Positions 8,937 to 17,162 of a DNA stretch of 64,000 nt are shown here, piece after piece. The DNA lies in the NCBI GenBank assembly GCA_963815045.1, contig CAWFET010000002.1, positions 124,001-188,000 of the forward strand, written 5' to 3'. Position numbers and translations under genes: made by a program. The notes below the pieces were generated by a model that had not been told where the DNA came from, ran no database searches, and worked only from the letters and a program-made list of their open reading frames with translations. Origin of the DNA: DASUPK01 sp963815045 (GTDB lineage Bacteria > Actinomycetota > Thermoleophilia > Solirubrobacterales > 70-9). The first letter of the stretch is position 1; each line of letters opens with the position of its first letter.

Positions 8937-9542
8937 ATGGCGAAGCTCGCCGCCGTCATGCTCGTCGTCTTCGCGGTTCTCACGTTCTTCGTGCGGGTGG
9001 CCATCCAGCTGCGGCGCACCGGCGGGACCGGCCTGATCGGGCTGAGGAAGGGAGCCGGTCCGCCGGAGTGGGCCAGCGGCCTGCTCTTCATCGGCGGCAT
9101 GGCGATGGCCGTCGTCTCGCTGGACTTCGTTCTCAAGGACGACCTGGACCCGATCGGCGCCCTCGACGTCGACGCCCTCCACGTGCTCGGCATCGCCCTC
9201 GCTGCGCTCGGCGGCCTCGCGGTCTTCGCCGCCCAGCTGGGGATGGGCGCGTCCTGGCGGATCGGCGTCAGCGACGACCAGGGAACGGAACTGGTCACCG
9301 CCGGCTGGTTCTCGATCTGCCGGAACCCGATCTACGCGGCGATGGTCGTGGGCTGGACGGGTTTCGCGCTGATGGTCCCGACCTGGCTCGCCTTCGGGGC
9401 CGTCGTGGTGATCACGCTCGGTCTCGAGCTGCAGGTGCGGTTCGTCGAGGAGCCGTACCTCAGGCGGACACATGGCAGTGAATACGGGCAGTACGCCCGG
9501 CGGGTGGGGCGCTTCGTGCCCGGGGTCGGCCGGTTCCGTTAG
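8937..9542 (+). CDS. Isoprenylcysteine carboxyl methyltransferase-like membrane protein
   Basis: A 201-residue membrane protein with about five hydrophobic segments. The C-terminal third carries the signature shared by ICMT and phospholipid N-methyltransferases: RNPIYAAMVV, then a hydrophobic hairpin, then EEPYLRRTHGSEYGQYARRVGRFVP. Known relatives methylate lipids or prenylated groups with S-adenosylmethionine at the membrane; the bacterial substrates are mostly unknown. It follows the MerR gene by five bases and ends the operon just before the hairpin at 9552-9593. Confidence 0.75.
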   Translation: MAKLAAVMLVVFAVLTFFVRVAIQLRRTGGTGLIGLRKGAGPPEWASGLLFIGGMAMAVVSLDFVLKDDLDPIGALDVDALHVLGIALAALGGLAVFAAQLGMGASWRIGVSDDQGTELVTAGWFSICRNPIYAAMVVGWTGFALMVPTWLAFGAVVVITLGLELQVRFVEEPYLRRTHGSEYGQYARRVGRFVPGVGRFR

Positions 9543-9551
9543 ATCGGGCCC

Positions 9552-9593
9552 GTTGGTGAGTTTCCGTCCCACGGGGGACGGTTTCTCACCAAC
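9552..9593. terminator. Long hairpin between convergent genes
   Basis: GTTGGTGAG (9552-9560) pairs perfectly with CTCACCAAC (9585-9593). An internal TTT/TTT bubble is followed by a second perfect stem CCGTCCC/GGGACGG around an ACGG loop. It fills the whole gap between the ends of two convergent genes and would work on both strands. There is no clear T-run on the plus side, so it may be a factor-independent-like stem or a REP-type element. Confidence 0.65.
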
Positions 9594-10571
9594 TCAGCTG
9601 TTTTCGAGCAGGCCCATCGAGTCCAGGGTCCTCCGGACTCCTTCATCGAGGGGTGTGGTCTTCCACCCGAGCTCACGCTGCGCCTTCGACGAATCCGGCC
9701 GGGCCTGCCAGAGGATGTATTCGAGCTGCCCCTTGGGCAGTAGCGGGGGCCTCCGCGTCAGCCGCGAGAGCCCGGCGCCGGCCGAGGCCACCGCCTTCGC
9801 GACCGGGACGGGCATCCTCGGGGGGATTCGCCCCCGGCCGGCGATCCTCTTTGCCGTCTCGGCCAGCTCGCGGAAGTCGGCGTAGCCGTCGGCCAGGATG
9901 TAGCGCTCGCCGTCCTTCCCCTTCTCCGCGGCCAGCAGGTGGCCGGCGGCGACGCCCTCGACGAACGCGTAGCCCGTGCCGCCGGGCGGCACGGCGGGGA
10001 GCCGCTTGCGGACGACCGGCTCGAAGACCTCGTTCTCGAACGAGGGCGTCGTGGATGGGGTCGGGCCATAGACGCCGGAGGGGTTGAGGATCACCACCTC
10101 CATGCAGTCGCGCTCGGCGAGCACGAGCTCCTCGGCGTGCTGCTTCGAGCGCTCGTAGGCCGTGCCCTTCGGGTAGTCGGCCAGCATCGTCTCGTCGAAG
10201 CGCTCACCGGTCTCGGCGTGGAAGACGTCGTGGGTGGAGGTGTGGACGAAGCGCCGCACACCGGCGCGCTTGGCGGCGGCGGCCATGTGCCCGCTGCCGA
10301 TCGCGTTCACCTGGTCAAAGACGGACTCGTCCTTGACCCACTGCTCCGGCATTCCGGCGGCGTTGAAGACGAGCTCGCAGCCCTCGACGGCGGCGGTCAG
10401 CGTCTCCGGATCGGTGACGTCGCCGCGCACCGGCTCGATCCCCGCCGGCAGGATGCTCGCCGCCCTCTTCGGGTCGCGGACCAGCGCCCTGACCTGCTCG
10501 CCGCGGTCGAGCAGGGCTGACGCGATCGCATGTCCGACCTTTCCGGTCGCGCCGGTGACCAGAGCCCGCAT
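9594..10571 (-). CDS. NAD(P)-dependent epimerase/dehydratase (extended SDR)
   Basis: A 325-residue extended short-chain dehydrogenase. The Rossmann glycine motif is at the very start (MRALVTGATGKVGHAIA), NAAGMPE is the central strand end, and the catalytic pair is Y/K in TAYERSKQHAEE. NPSGVYGP is the usual substrate-loop motif. Relatives act on nucleotide sugars, flavonoids or 3-beta-hydroxysteroids, and the substrate cannot be assigned. It is monocistronic and ends against the hairpin at 9552-9593. A similar extended SDR is encoded at 15400-16452, but the two are not close copies. Confidence 0.87.
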   Translation of the reverse strand: MRALVTGATGKVGHAIASALLDRGEQVRALVRDPKRAASILPAGIEPVRGDVTDPETLTAAVEGCELVFNAAGMPEQWVKDESVFDQVNAIGSGHMAAAAKRAGVRRFVHTSTHDVFHAETGERFDETMLADYPKGTAYERSKQHAEELVLAERDCMEVVILNPSGVYGPTPSTTPSFENEVFEPVVRKRLPAVPPGGTGYAFVEGVAAGHLLAAEKGKDGERYILADGYADFRELAETAKRIAGRGRIPPRMPVPVAKAVASAGAGLSRLTRRPPLLPKGQLEYILWQARPDSSKAQRELGWKTTPLDEGVRRTLDSMGLLENS

Positions 10572-10822
10572 CGGCCCATCCTATGCGGGCTCGGCGCCTC
10601 CATCCGAGTTGGTGCGCACGCCGCCAGGACCTCTTCCGCGAACTTGCCTCTGCGGGGCAGCGGCTTCCGGAGCACTCCTTCCCCCTTTCCGCCGATCGCG
10701 TTGTTGGAAACGTGCGTGAGGTCGCACAACTGAACGCATCCGGGCGAGGCGGCCGCTAGATTGACTGGTCAGTCAGCCGAACCCGGACACACCCCTCGGA
10801 CCGGGCCGCGGGCAGGAGAGAA
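10572..10822. other. 251-base divergent intergenic region
   Basis: This gap separates the start of the minus-strand epimerase from the plus-strand nitrilase gene, so it should hold promoters for both. The only distinct element I see is the TetR-type site at 10761-10776. A short GTGCG/CGCAC stem with a six-base loop near 10711-10727 is probably incidental. Confidence 0.5.
10761..10776. promoter_or_regulatory. Probable TetR-type operator
   Basis: TTGACTGGTCAGTCAG resembles the TGACTG/CAGTCA half-sites bound by many actinobacterial TetR regulators. It lies 47 bases ahead of the nitrilase gene, whose operon includes a TetR gene at 11701, so autoregulation is the simplest reading. The dyad is imperfect. 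Confidence 0.5.
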
Positions 10823-11701
10823 ATGCGCGCCGCCGCCGTACAGCTCAACTCCACTGACGAATACGACCGCAACCTCGAGGTTGCAGAGCGCCTCGTTCGA
10901 GGGGCAGCCGCCGAGGGTGCGGAGCTGGTCGTGCTGCCCGAGAAGTGGACTGTGCTGGGTCCTCCCGAGGCGATTCGCTCCTGCGCCGAGCCGCTCGACG
11001 GCCCGGCGCTGACGGCCGCCGCCGGGTGGGCGCGCGAGCTGGGAATCCACCTGGTCGCCGGGAGCTTCCCCGAGATCGTGCCCGAGCAGGAGAAGCTCGC
11101 GAACACCTCCGTGATGTTCGGTCCCGACGGCGAGCGCCGTGCCATCTACCGGAAGATCCACATGTTCGACGTCGAGGTCGGGGACGTGGAGTACCGCGAG
11201 TCCGCGATCGAGCAGGCGGGCGATCAGGTCGCGGTCGGCGAGGCCGGCGGCGCCATGGTCGGGCTGACCATCTGTTACGACCTTCGCTTCCCCGAGCTCT
11301 ACCGGATCCTCGCGCTGCGAGGTGCGCGCGTGATCAGCGTGCCCGCCGCGTTTACCGAGCGGACCGGGCGAGACCACTGGGAGGTCCTGATCCGGGCCCG
11401 GGCGATCGAGAACCAGGTCTTCGTCGTCGCCGCGGGCCAGATCGGCCTCGCGCCGCCTCACTACCGGAGCTACGGCCGCTCGATGATCGTCGACGCGTGG
11501 GGCGTCGTCATGGCGCAGGCCGCCGACACCGAGTGCTTCGTCTCCGCCGACCTCGACTTCACCATCCAGGACGAAATGCGGAACAGCCTGCCCTCCCTCC
11601 GACACCGCCGACCGGACGCCTACCGCTGGCCCGAGGACGGCGGCCCCGAAGGCGTGCAGGCGTCGATCGCCGAGCCGGCCACCCCGACCGGAGCGCCCTG
11701 A
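10823..11701 (+). CDS. Carbon-nitrogen hydrolase (nitrilase superfamily)
   Basis: A 292-residue nitrilase-fold hydrolase with the full catalytic triad: E40 in VVLPEKW, K111 in IYRKIHMFD, and nucleophile C151 in TICYDLRFPE. The KIHMFD and CYDLRFPE context is typical of omega-amidase/Nit-type amidases rather than true nitrilases, so hydrolysis of an amide such as a 2-oxo-omega-amide or deaminated peptide is most likely (family knowledge). The stop overlaps the ATG of the TetR gene (TGATG). The TetR-like site at 10761-10776 lies in its promoter region. Confidence 0.88.
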   Translation: MRAAAVQLNSTDEYDRNLEVAERLVRGAAAEGAELVVLPEKWTVLGPPEAIRSCAEPLDGPALTAAAGWARELGIHLVAGSFPEIVPEQEKLANTSVMFGPDGERRAIYRKIHMFDVEVGDVEYRESAIEQAGDQVAVGEAGGAMVGLTICYDLRFPELYRILALRGARVISVPAAFTERTGRDHWEVLIRARAIENQVFVVAAGQIGLAPPHYRSYGRSMIVDAWGVVMAQAADTECFVSADLDFTIQDEMRNSLPSLRHRRPDAYRWPEDGGPEGVQASIAEPATPTGAP

Positions 11702-12324
11702 TGGCCCAGGCCACGGCCCCCGACAAGCGGCGCGCGATCCTGGACGCAGCGATCACCGTCTTCGCGCGTCAGGGATTCCACAGCGCCCGTGTCTCCGACG
11801 TGGCAGCGGAGGCGGGTGTGGCCTACGGCCTCGTGTACCACTACTTCGACTCGAAGGACCAGATGCTGAACGAGCTCTTCTCGGAGCGCTGGGCTCTGCT
11901 CGTGGAGGCGAGCCAGGAGGTTCGGGGGAGCGATGCCCCGCCACGCGACAAGCTCGCCGGCGTCGCCAACTTCATCATCGAGTCCTACCGGCACGAGCCC
12001 GAGCTGATGAAGGTGATCATCGTCGAGGTCACCAGGGCCGCCAACTCCTTCGGGCGCACCCATCTTCCGGAGATCCGGCAGGCCTACGACCTGGTCGCGG
12101 AGATCGTTTCCGATGCTCAGCAGGCCGGCGAGTTCCGTGACGATGTGGACCCGAACTTCGCCGCGATGGTCTTCTACGGCGCCATCGAGCAGCTGCTCAC
12201 CGGCTGGATCTTCGGGTCGATCCCCTCCGCCGACGAGGACTACGAGCGAGCCAAGCGGCTCGTCGTCGAGACGATCTGCGACGGCCTCGAGCCGAGGCCG
12301 GTCGGCGACGCGGTCGCGGGCTGA
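11701..12324 (+). CDS. TetR/AcrR family transcriptional regulator
   Basis: A 207-residue TetR repressor. The DNA-binding domain is at residues 8-55 (RRAILDAAITVFARQGFHSA, then VSDVAAEAGVAYGLVYHYFDSKDQ). The C-terminal half is the ligand domain. The sequence resembles FadR-type TetR proteins that sense acyl-CoA, but no ligand can be read directly. It is co-transcribed with the nitrilase and the following hydrolase and probably binds 10761-10776. Confidence 0.9.
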   Translation: MAQATAPDKRRAILDAAITVFARQGFHSARVSDVAAEAGVAYGLVYHYFDSKDQMLNELFSERWALLVEASQEVRGSDAPPRDKLAGVANFIIESYRHEPELMKVIIVEVTRAANSFGRTHLPEIRQAYDLVAEIVSDAQQAGEFRDDVDPNFAAMVFYGAIEQLLTGWIFGSIPSADEDYERAKRLVVETICDGLEPRPVGDAVAG

Positions 12325-12329
12325 CCCCC

Positions 12330-13610
12330 ATGTGGGAGGGACTGGCAAGGACTGAGCGCCAGGACCGGGTCCTGCACGGGACGGCGAAGTTCGCGAACGT
12401 TCTGCTCGGCATCGTGCTGCTGCCGCTGTGGCTCTTCGGCCAGCTCGTGGGCGGGCGCATCCGCGACTACCTGATGGCGCTCGAGCGCCGCTCCAAGCGG
12501 CCGCTCCCGGTGCCGCCCGAGCGTGAGCGCTCGATGGACGCGCTGATGCGCGATCTCGAGACCATCCCCGAGCACCTGCGGCACTCCGACTTCGCGGAGC
12601 TGCGGAAGGGGCTCGCGGACATCTCCAACTTCGTCGTCGCCCAGAACCGTGAGGGCGCCGTGATCGGCTACCGCTACCCCGGCCAGTTCAAGGACCACAT
12701 CGTCGAGGGGGCCGACGGCGAGCGGATCGCAGCTTCCATCGCACTGCAGGAGGCCGCGCGGCCCTCGCTGATCGTCGTCCACGGCCTCTTCACGAACAGC
12801 CGCTTTGACTACGTCCGGCAGATCGCCGTCCGCGCCTTCTACGAGTGGGGCTTCAACGTCGCCGCCCTCGACCTGCGCAGCTTCGGGATGACGGAGCTCA
12901 CCAGCCCGGCTCCCTCGACCGGGGGCTGGAAGGAGGGGCTCGACATCCTCGCCCTGGCCACCTACATGAAGGAGCTCGGCGGCACGAGCGTCGGCGCGCT
13001 GGGCATCTCCCTGGGCGGAAGCTCGGTGCTCAACGCGTGTGACCTCCAGGAGACCGCCACCTCGCTCGACGGCGGGATCCTCGCGGTCTCCCCGCCGGCG
13101 ATCCCGAAGCTCGCCTGGGAGCGCCTGTCCGAGCCCGTGCCGCGCGGCCATCCCCGCTACCCCCTTCACCGCGCGTTCGAGGCGGCGCTGATCTCCCGGG
13201 TCCGCTCCGGGCGCTGGCCGCCCGAGGCGGAGGACATGATGCAGGCGATGGAGGTCGTCTCGGCGCCGTACTACGGAGTCGACGCCGAGGAGATCTGGAC
13301 TCATTCCCGCGGCATCGACCACGTGCCCGGCGCGAAGGTGCCACTCCTCGTTCTCCACCCCGAGGACGACGGGATAGTCAAGGTCGAGCACGCCCGCATG
13401 CTTCAGCAGGCAGCCAACGGCAACGACCTGGTCCGGGTCTGGATCCTCCGCGCAGGCTCCCACGGCCTCCTCGAGGCGGCGGATCCGCGCTGGACCCATG
13501 CCGTCTACAGCACGTTCTTCGAGCGCTGGGCGACCTACGCCGAGCGCACCGGCCCGCAGGCCAACGGCCGGAGCGCCGACTTGGTTTACTCCTCGCACGA
13601 GCCCGGGTAG
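12330..13610 (+). CDS. Alpha/beta hydrolase, membrane-anchored
   Basis: A 426-residue protein. Residues 20-45 form a hydrophobic segment (FANVLLGIVLLPLWLFGQLVGG), probably a membrane anchor. The hydrolase domain starts near residue 145: oxyanion loop VVHGLFTNSR, nucleophile S227 in GALGISLGGSS, a late acid in LHPEDDGIVKV and a histidine in AGSHGLLE. The elbow and size suggest the YheT-like esterase group. It begins five bases after the TetR gene, so it belongs to the same operon. The substrate is unknown; a lipid or ester near the membrane is plausible. Confidence 0.83.
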   Translation: MWEGLARTERQDRVLHGTAKFANVLLGIVLLPLWLFGQLVGGRIRDYLMALERRSKRPLPVPPERERSMDALMRDLETIPEHLRHSDFAELRKGLADISNFVVAQNREGAVIGYRYPGQFKDHIVEGADGERIAASIALQEAARPSLIVVHGLFTNSRFDYVRQIAVRAFYEWGFNVAALDLRSFGMTELTSPAPSTGGWKEGLDILALATYMKELGGTSVGALGISLGGSSVLNACDLQETATSLDGGILAVSPPAIPKLAWERLSEPVPRGHPRYPLHRAFEAALISRVRSGRWPPEAEDMMQAMEVVSAPYYGVDAEEIWTHSRGIDHVPGAKVPLLVLHPEDDGIVKVEHARMLQQAANGNDLVRVWILRAGSHGLLEAADPRWTHAVYSTFFERWATYAERTGPQANGRSADLVYSSHEPG

Positions 13611-13638
13611 CCGCGACCCCGGGGGAGGAGATCAAGGA

Positions 13639-13773
13639 ATGGACAGCGAAATCTTGAGAAGACTGATCTGGGCGGCCCTCCTGGCGGCCACCGGCGCGCT
13701 TGCGACCGTCGCCGCCCACCGGCTCTCCGAGGTCATCTGGCGGCGCGTCTTCAACGAGGAGCCGCCCGAGTGA
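13639..13773 (+). CDS. Small membrane protein (DUF4235-like)
   Basis: A 44-residue protein with one transmembrane helix (RRLIWAALLAATGALATVAAHRL) and a C-terminal RVFNEEPPE tail. It resembles a shortened DUF4235 protein. ATG at 13639 is supported by GGGGGAGGAG ending at 13630. The stop overlaps the GTG of the holin-like gene, so the two are coupled. Small DUF4235-type proteins often sit beside the DUF1469 and DUF3618 genes in actinobacteria, which supports calling this a real gene despite its size. Confidence 0.7.
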   Translation: MDSEILRRLIWAALLAATGALATVAAHRLSEVIWRRVFNEEPPE

Positions 13774-14240
13774 CCGACGGCGAGGGCACCCGGCCGACGC
13801 AGACGCCCCCGGCCCCGCCGGACGATCAGCGCTCGGTCGAGGACATGACCGTGGGCGAGCTCGTCTTCGAGGTATCCGATCAGGCTTCGACCCTGATCCG
13901 CGAGGAGATCGAGCTTGCCAAGACCGAGGTCACGGAGAAGTTCAACAGCCTCCTGCGCGGATCCGTCGCGGGTCTGGTCGCGGGCGTATTCGCCCTGCTC
14001 GCCCTGGCCCTCGCAATGAATGGCTTCGCCTGGCTGCTCAATGACCTCGTCTTCAACAACCCATGGGCCGGCTTCTTCGTCGAGGCGGGGATCTTCCTGC
14101 TGATCGGCATCGCCGGCGGGCTCTTCGCCTACCGCTCCTTCAAGAGCGCCGCGCCCCCGACGCCCGACATGGCGATCGAGGAGGCGAAGGAGATCAAGGC
14201 TGCCTTTGAGGGACACAACGGAAAGGAGGACGCACCTTGA
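13770..14240 (+). CDS. Phage holin family / DUF1469 membrane protein
   Basis: A 156-residue protein. A disordered Pro-rich start is followed by an amphipathic stretch (VSDQASTLIREEIELAKTEV) and two transmembrane helices (GLVAGVFALLALALAMNGFA and GFFVEAGIFLLIGIAGGLFA). This is the Phage_holin_3_6 (DUF1469) pattern. Despite the name, chromosomal copies are not phage lysis genes and are found as conserved envelope operons in actinobacteria. The GTG start overlaps the upstream stop and the end overlaps the next TTG start. Confidence 0.85.
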   Translation: MTDGEGTRPTQTPPAPPDDQRSVEDMTVGELVFEVSDQASTLIREEIELAKTEVTEKFNSLLRGSVAGLVAGVFALLALALAMNGFAWLLNDLVFNNPWAGFFVEAGIFLLIGIAGGLFAYRSFKSAAPPTPDMAIEEAKEIKAAFEGHNGKEDAP

Positions 14241-14509
14241 GCACGCCCACCGGCCAGGCCGTTTCGTCCGTGGGGAACGGGCGTCGACCGATGCCTCCTC
14301 CCGGTACCCGCTCCTCTGATCAGATCCGCCGCGACGTCATCCAGCGGCGCCAGGACCTCTCGCGCTCGGTCGAGGCGCTGCGGAACCGCTGGGTTCAGGC
14401 CACGGATGTCAAGCGGCAGATCCGCGAGCACAGCACCGAGCTCACCGTCGGCGCTGCCGTCGTCGGCTTGCTGATCGGCGGAGTCATCGCACTCCGCCGG
14501 CGCTCCTAG
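14237..14509 (+). CDS. DUF3618 membrane protein
   Basis: A 90-residue protein with the DUF3618 core (SSDQIRRDVIQRRQDLSRSVEAL), a linker, and one C-terminal transmembrane helix (LTVGAAVVGLLIGGVIALRRRS). The TTG start at 14237 is supported by AAAGGAGGA at 14222-14230 and by overlap with the holin-like stop. It is the third gene of the small envelope trio. Its function is not known. It ends four bases inside the convergent DegV gene. Confidence 0.83.
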   Translation: MSTPTGQAVSSVGNGRRPMPPPGTRSSDQIRRDVIQRRQDLSRSVEALRNRWVQATDVKRQIREHSTELTVGAAVVGLLIGGVIALRRRS

Positions 14510-15375
14510 AACTCCAGCAGCGACCTGGGCACGCCGCCCACGCCCAGGAGCCCCGGTCCGACGTGGGCCCCGATCACGGGGCCGACCTCCGATGTGAAGA
14601 CCGGCTCGTTGCCGAAGATCGGCCTGCACGCTTCGACCAGGCGCTCGGCGTTCTCGGGGTCCTGGACGTGCTGGACGACCCAGCCGTCCGCGCCCGCCTC
14701 CTGGCGCTGGCGCGCGTAGTCCACCATCCGCTCGAACGCGCGGCTTCGGGTGCGCACCCGTTCGATGGGAGTGATCTCGTTGTCGAGCGTGAGGATCGGC
14801 TTGATCTTCAACGTCGTGCCGATCCAGGCGCGGGCCGCGCCGATGCGGCCTCCGCGGCGCAGGTAGTCGAGGGTGTCGACCGCGAACCAGATCTTGAGCG
14901 CCCTGCGGGCCTCTTCCGCGTGGTCCTTGGCCTGGGCGGCGCTCTCACCGTTCTCGGCGGCGCGCGCCGCCGCCAGCACCATCAGGCCCATGCCACCAGC
15001 TCCCGTCAGGGAGTCGCAGACCACGATGCGCTCGCCTCCCTTGCCATCGGCGGTCAGCCGCTCCCGCGCCTGCATCGCCGATTCGTAGGTGCCGGAGATC
15101 CCGGACGAGAGGTGGATCGAGACGATCTCCTTGCCCTCGTCCAGCAGCGGCTCGTAGACCGAGATGAAGTCCCCGACCGAGGGCTGCGATGTGGTCACCG
15201 TCTGGTCCGAGATCCTCAGGCGCTCGTAGAAGGCGTGCAGATCGGCGATGTCGGACTCGCGTTCCTGCTCCCCCTCGATCCCGACGTAGAGGCTGACGAG
15301 CTTCACATCGTGCTGCGCGAGCAATTCCGGCGGCAGATATGAGGTCGTATCGGCGACGACCGCGGTCGAGGGCAT
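14506..15375 (-). CDS. DegV family fatty-acid-binding protein
   Basis: A 289-residue DegV protein. The N-terminus (STAVVADTTSYLPPELLAQHDVKLVSLYV) and the TSQPSVGDF and SIHLSSGISGTYESA motifs are characteristic. Known relatives bind a fatty acid and, as FakB, present it to the FakA kinase for phosphorylation. No FakA gene is seen here. It is transcribed divergently from the epimerase at 15400 with only 24 bases between starts. Confidence 0.9.
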   Translation of the reverse strand: MPSTAVVADTTSYLPPELLAQHDVKLVSLYVGIEGEQERESDIADLHAFYERLRISDQTVTTSQPSVGDFISVYEPLLDEGKEIVSIHLSSGISGTYESAMQARERLTADGKGGERIVVCDSLTGAGGMGLMVLAAARAAENGESAAQAKDHAEEARRALKIWFAVDTLDYLRRGGRIGAARAWIGTTLKIKPILTLDNEITPIERVRTRSRAFERMVDYARQRQEAGADGWVVQHVQDPENAERLVEACRPIFGNEPVFTSEVGPVIGAHVGPGLLGVGGVPRSLLEF

Positions 15376-15399
15376 TGGGGCGTTCTACCATGCCCGCGG

Positions 15400-16452
15400 A
15401 TGTCGAAGACCCTCGTCACCGGCGCTACGGGCTTTGTCGGTCTCCACGTCGCCCGAGAGCTGGCTCGCCGCGGCGACGATCTGAGGCTGCTGGTCCGCAA
15501 GCAGAGCAACACGAAGCCCCTGGAGGGCGTCGAATTCGAGCGCGCGGTCGGCGACGTCACAGACCGCAAGGCGGTCCGGAAGGCCATGAAGGGAGTCGAG
15601 CGCGTCTTCCACGTCGCGGGCACCACCTCGATGCGCAGCCGCGCCCGCGACCGGGTGTTCGAGGTGAACGTGGAGGGGACGCGGAACGTGATGGAGGAGG
15701 CGCTCCGCGCCGGCGTCGTCAAGGCCGTCCTCACCTCCAGCTCGAGCGCGGTCGGGGCCGCGAGGAAGGGTGAGACGATCGACGAGGACCAGCCCTTCAC
15801 CGTCGGCCGGCTGGGAATCGCCTACATCAACTCCAAGCACGAGGCGGAGCTGGTCTCGATGCGCGCCGCGGCCAAGGGCCTGCCCGTCACGATCGTCAAT
15901 CCCTCCTTCGTGCTCGGGCCAGACGACCCAAATCCGAGCGGCACCTCGAACGCCCTGGTCCGCCGCCTCCTGCTGCGCCGGATCCCCGGCTACCTCGACG
16001 GCGCGATCAACATCGTCGACGTGCGCGACGTCGCCAGGGGGCACGTGCTGGCAGACGAGCGTGGGGAGGACGGCGAGCGGTACCTGCTCACCGGTCGCAA
16101 CTTCACCCAGCAGCGGCTCTTCGCCGACCTCAGTCGCATCGCCGGAGTGCCGGCACCCCCGCTGCGGATGCAGGGGCGCATGGTCCTCGCCGGGGTGGAG
16201 ATGATGGAGCTCGCCGGCCTCCGGCTGCCCACCTCCGCTGACGAGGTCCGCTCCGGCACCCAGTGGTTCACCTACCGCAACGACAAGGCGCGCAAGCAGC
16301 TCGGCTGGGAGCCCCGCCCGCATGAGGAGACGCTCGAGGACACGGTCCGTTGGCAGCTCGAGGAGCTCGGAAAGCGCGCCGAGGGACACCGGCTCACCGA
16401 CCTGGCGCTGCGCGGCACCGGCCGAGCCCTGAGCCTGATTCCCTTCACCTGA
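15400..16452 (+). CDS. NAD-dependent epimerase/dehydratase (extended SDR)
   Basis: A 350-residue extended SDR with LVTGATGFVGLHVA at the start, HVAGTTS in the core, and catalytic Y/K in IAYINSKHEAE. NPSFVLGPDDPNPSGTS is the substrate-loop region typical of dihydroflavonol-reductase-like and hopanoid-associated (HpnA-type) proteins. The partner substrate is unknown. ATG at 15400 is the only good start after the DegV gene. The stop overlaps the ATG of the thiol-domain gene, so the two are coupled. Confidence 0.87.
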   Translation: MSKTLVTGATGFVGLHVARELARRGDDLRLLVRKQSNTKPLEGVEFERAVGDVTDRKAVRKAMKGVERVFHVAGTTSMRSRARDRVFEVNVEGTRNVMEEALRAGVVKAVLTSSSSAVGAARKGETIDEDQPFTVGRLGIAYINSKHEAELVSMRAAAKGLPVTIVNPSFVLGPDDPNPSGTSNALVRRLLLRRIPGYLDGAINIVDVRDVARGHVLADERGEDGERYLLTGRNFTQQRLFADLSRIAGVPAPPLRMQGRMVLAGVEMMELAGLRLPTSADEVRSGTQWFTYRNDKARKQLGWEPRPHEETLEDTVRWQLEELGKRAEGHRLTDLALRGTGRALSLIPFT

Positions 16453-16760
16453 TGAGCGAGCCCCGCCGTGTCCTCTATCGCTGTGGCACCCCGACGAACT
16501 TCCTCTGTCCCTGCGGCGCCGTCGCCCGGCGCATGAAGAAGCTCGGCCTCGAATACCGAACCGAGCGGGTCCAGCGGAGGCGGTCGCAGCGGCCGGAGAT
16601 CGTCGAGCTGACCAAGATGCCCTACGTGCCCGTGCTGGTGGACGGCGACGAGGTCGTCAACGACTCGCGGCGGATCCTGCAGTACCTGGACTGGCGCTAC
16701 GGGGAGGAGACGCCCGCGGCCCGAGCCGCCTCGTCCACATCGGCGAACGCCCGGAAGTAG
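16452..16760 (+). CDS. Glutathione S-transferase N-terminal-domain (glutaredoxin-like) protein
   Basis: A 102-residue thioredoxin-fold protein. Three cysteines lie in the first helix region (C11, C19, C21 in YRCGTPTNFLCPCG), the cis-proline is in KMPYVPVLVDG, and NDSRRILQYLDWRYG closes the fold as in GST N-terminal domains. No GST C-terminal helical domain follows. It may be a small thiol-disulfide or mycothiol-linked redox protein. Its last 64 bases overlap the 3' end of the convergent SnoaL gene, so the true C-terminus could be shorter if a frameshift exists there. Confidence 0.75.
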   Translation: MSEPRRVLYRCGTPTNFLCPCGAVARRMKKLGLEYRTERVQRRRSQRPEIVELTKMPYVPVLVDGDEVVNDSRRILQYLDWRYGEETPAARAASSTSANARK

Positions 16761-17113
16761 CTGATCCGCCCGTTGCGGACGCGACAGTGATATCCCCAGC
16801 GCTGTTCCCATGGAACCGAGGCGCCCGTGGATTCTCCCGCGTACCGGATGATCGCCAGCAGTCCGTCTGTGCCTGCATGCACCTCCTCGACCGTCAGGTC
16901 TCCTCCAAGAATCTCCTCGTAGCCGGCGAAGGCGTCGCGCACGGAATCTCGGCCGCGGTACGCGGTGGAGCCCGGCCAGTTCTCGTCCTCGACGTACTCG
17001 ACTTCCGGATCGAACCACTGCTCCATCAGCGCGTCGCGCTCCGCGATGGGCGTGCCGCGGGCGTCGGACATCGCCTCGAAGGTGCCGCGCACGACCGCCT
17101 CCTCGCTGGGCAT
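16697..17113 (-). CDS. SnoaL-like / nuclear transport factor 2-fold protein
   Basis: A 138-residue NTF2-fold protein: EAVVRGTFEAMSDARG, then EQWFDPEVEYVEDENWPG and the central YRGRDSVRDAF motif, with RVRNGRISYFRAFAD as the last strand. This is the polyketide-cyclase-like group whose members often have unknown roles. ATG at 17113 is the first reasonable start; the open frame continues antisense through the ErpA gene and is not coding there. It converges on, and overlaps by 64 bases, the thiol-domain gene. Confidence 0.78.
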   Translation of the reverse strand: MPSEEAVVRGTFEAMSDARGTPIAERDALMEQWFDPEVEYVEDENWPGSTAYRGRDSVRDAFAGYEEILGGDLTVEEVHAGTDGLLAIIRYAGESTGASVPWEQRWGYHCRVRNGRISYFRAFADVDEAARAAGVSSP

Positions 17114-17162
17114 GCCGGAAGTATTTCGAACCCGAGGGGAGCGCCGTCTACAATCCATCTCG

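Noticed and set aside
13770..14240. Prophage lysis module
   Set aside because: The holin-family protein is flanked by DUF4235-like and DUF3618 genes, a common chromosomal envelope trio; no endolysin, structural or integrase gene is present.
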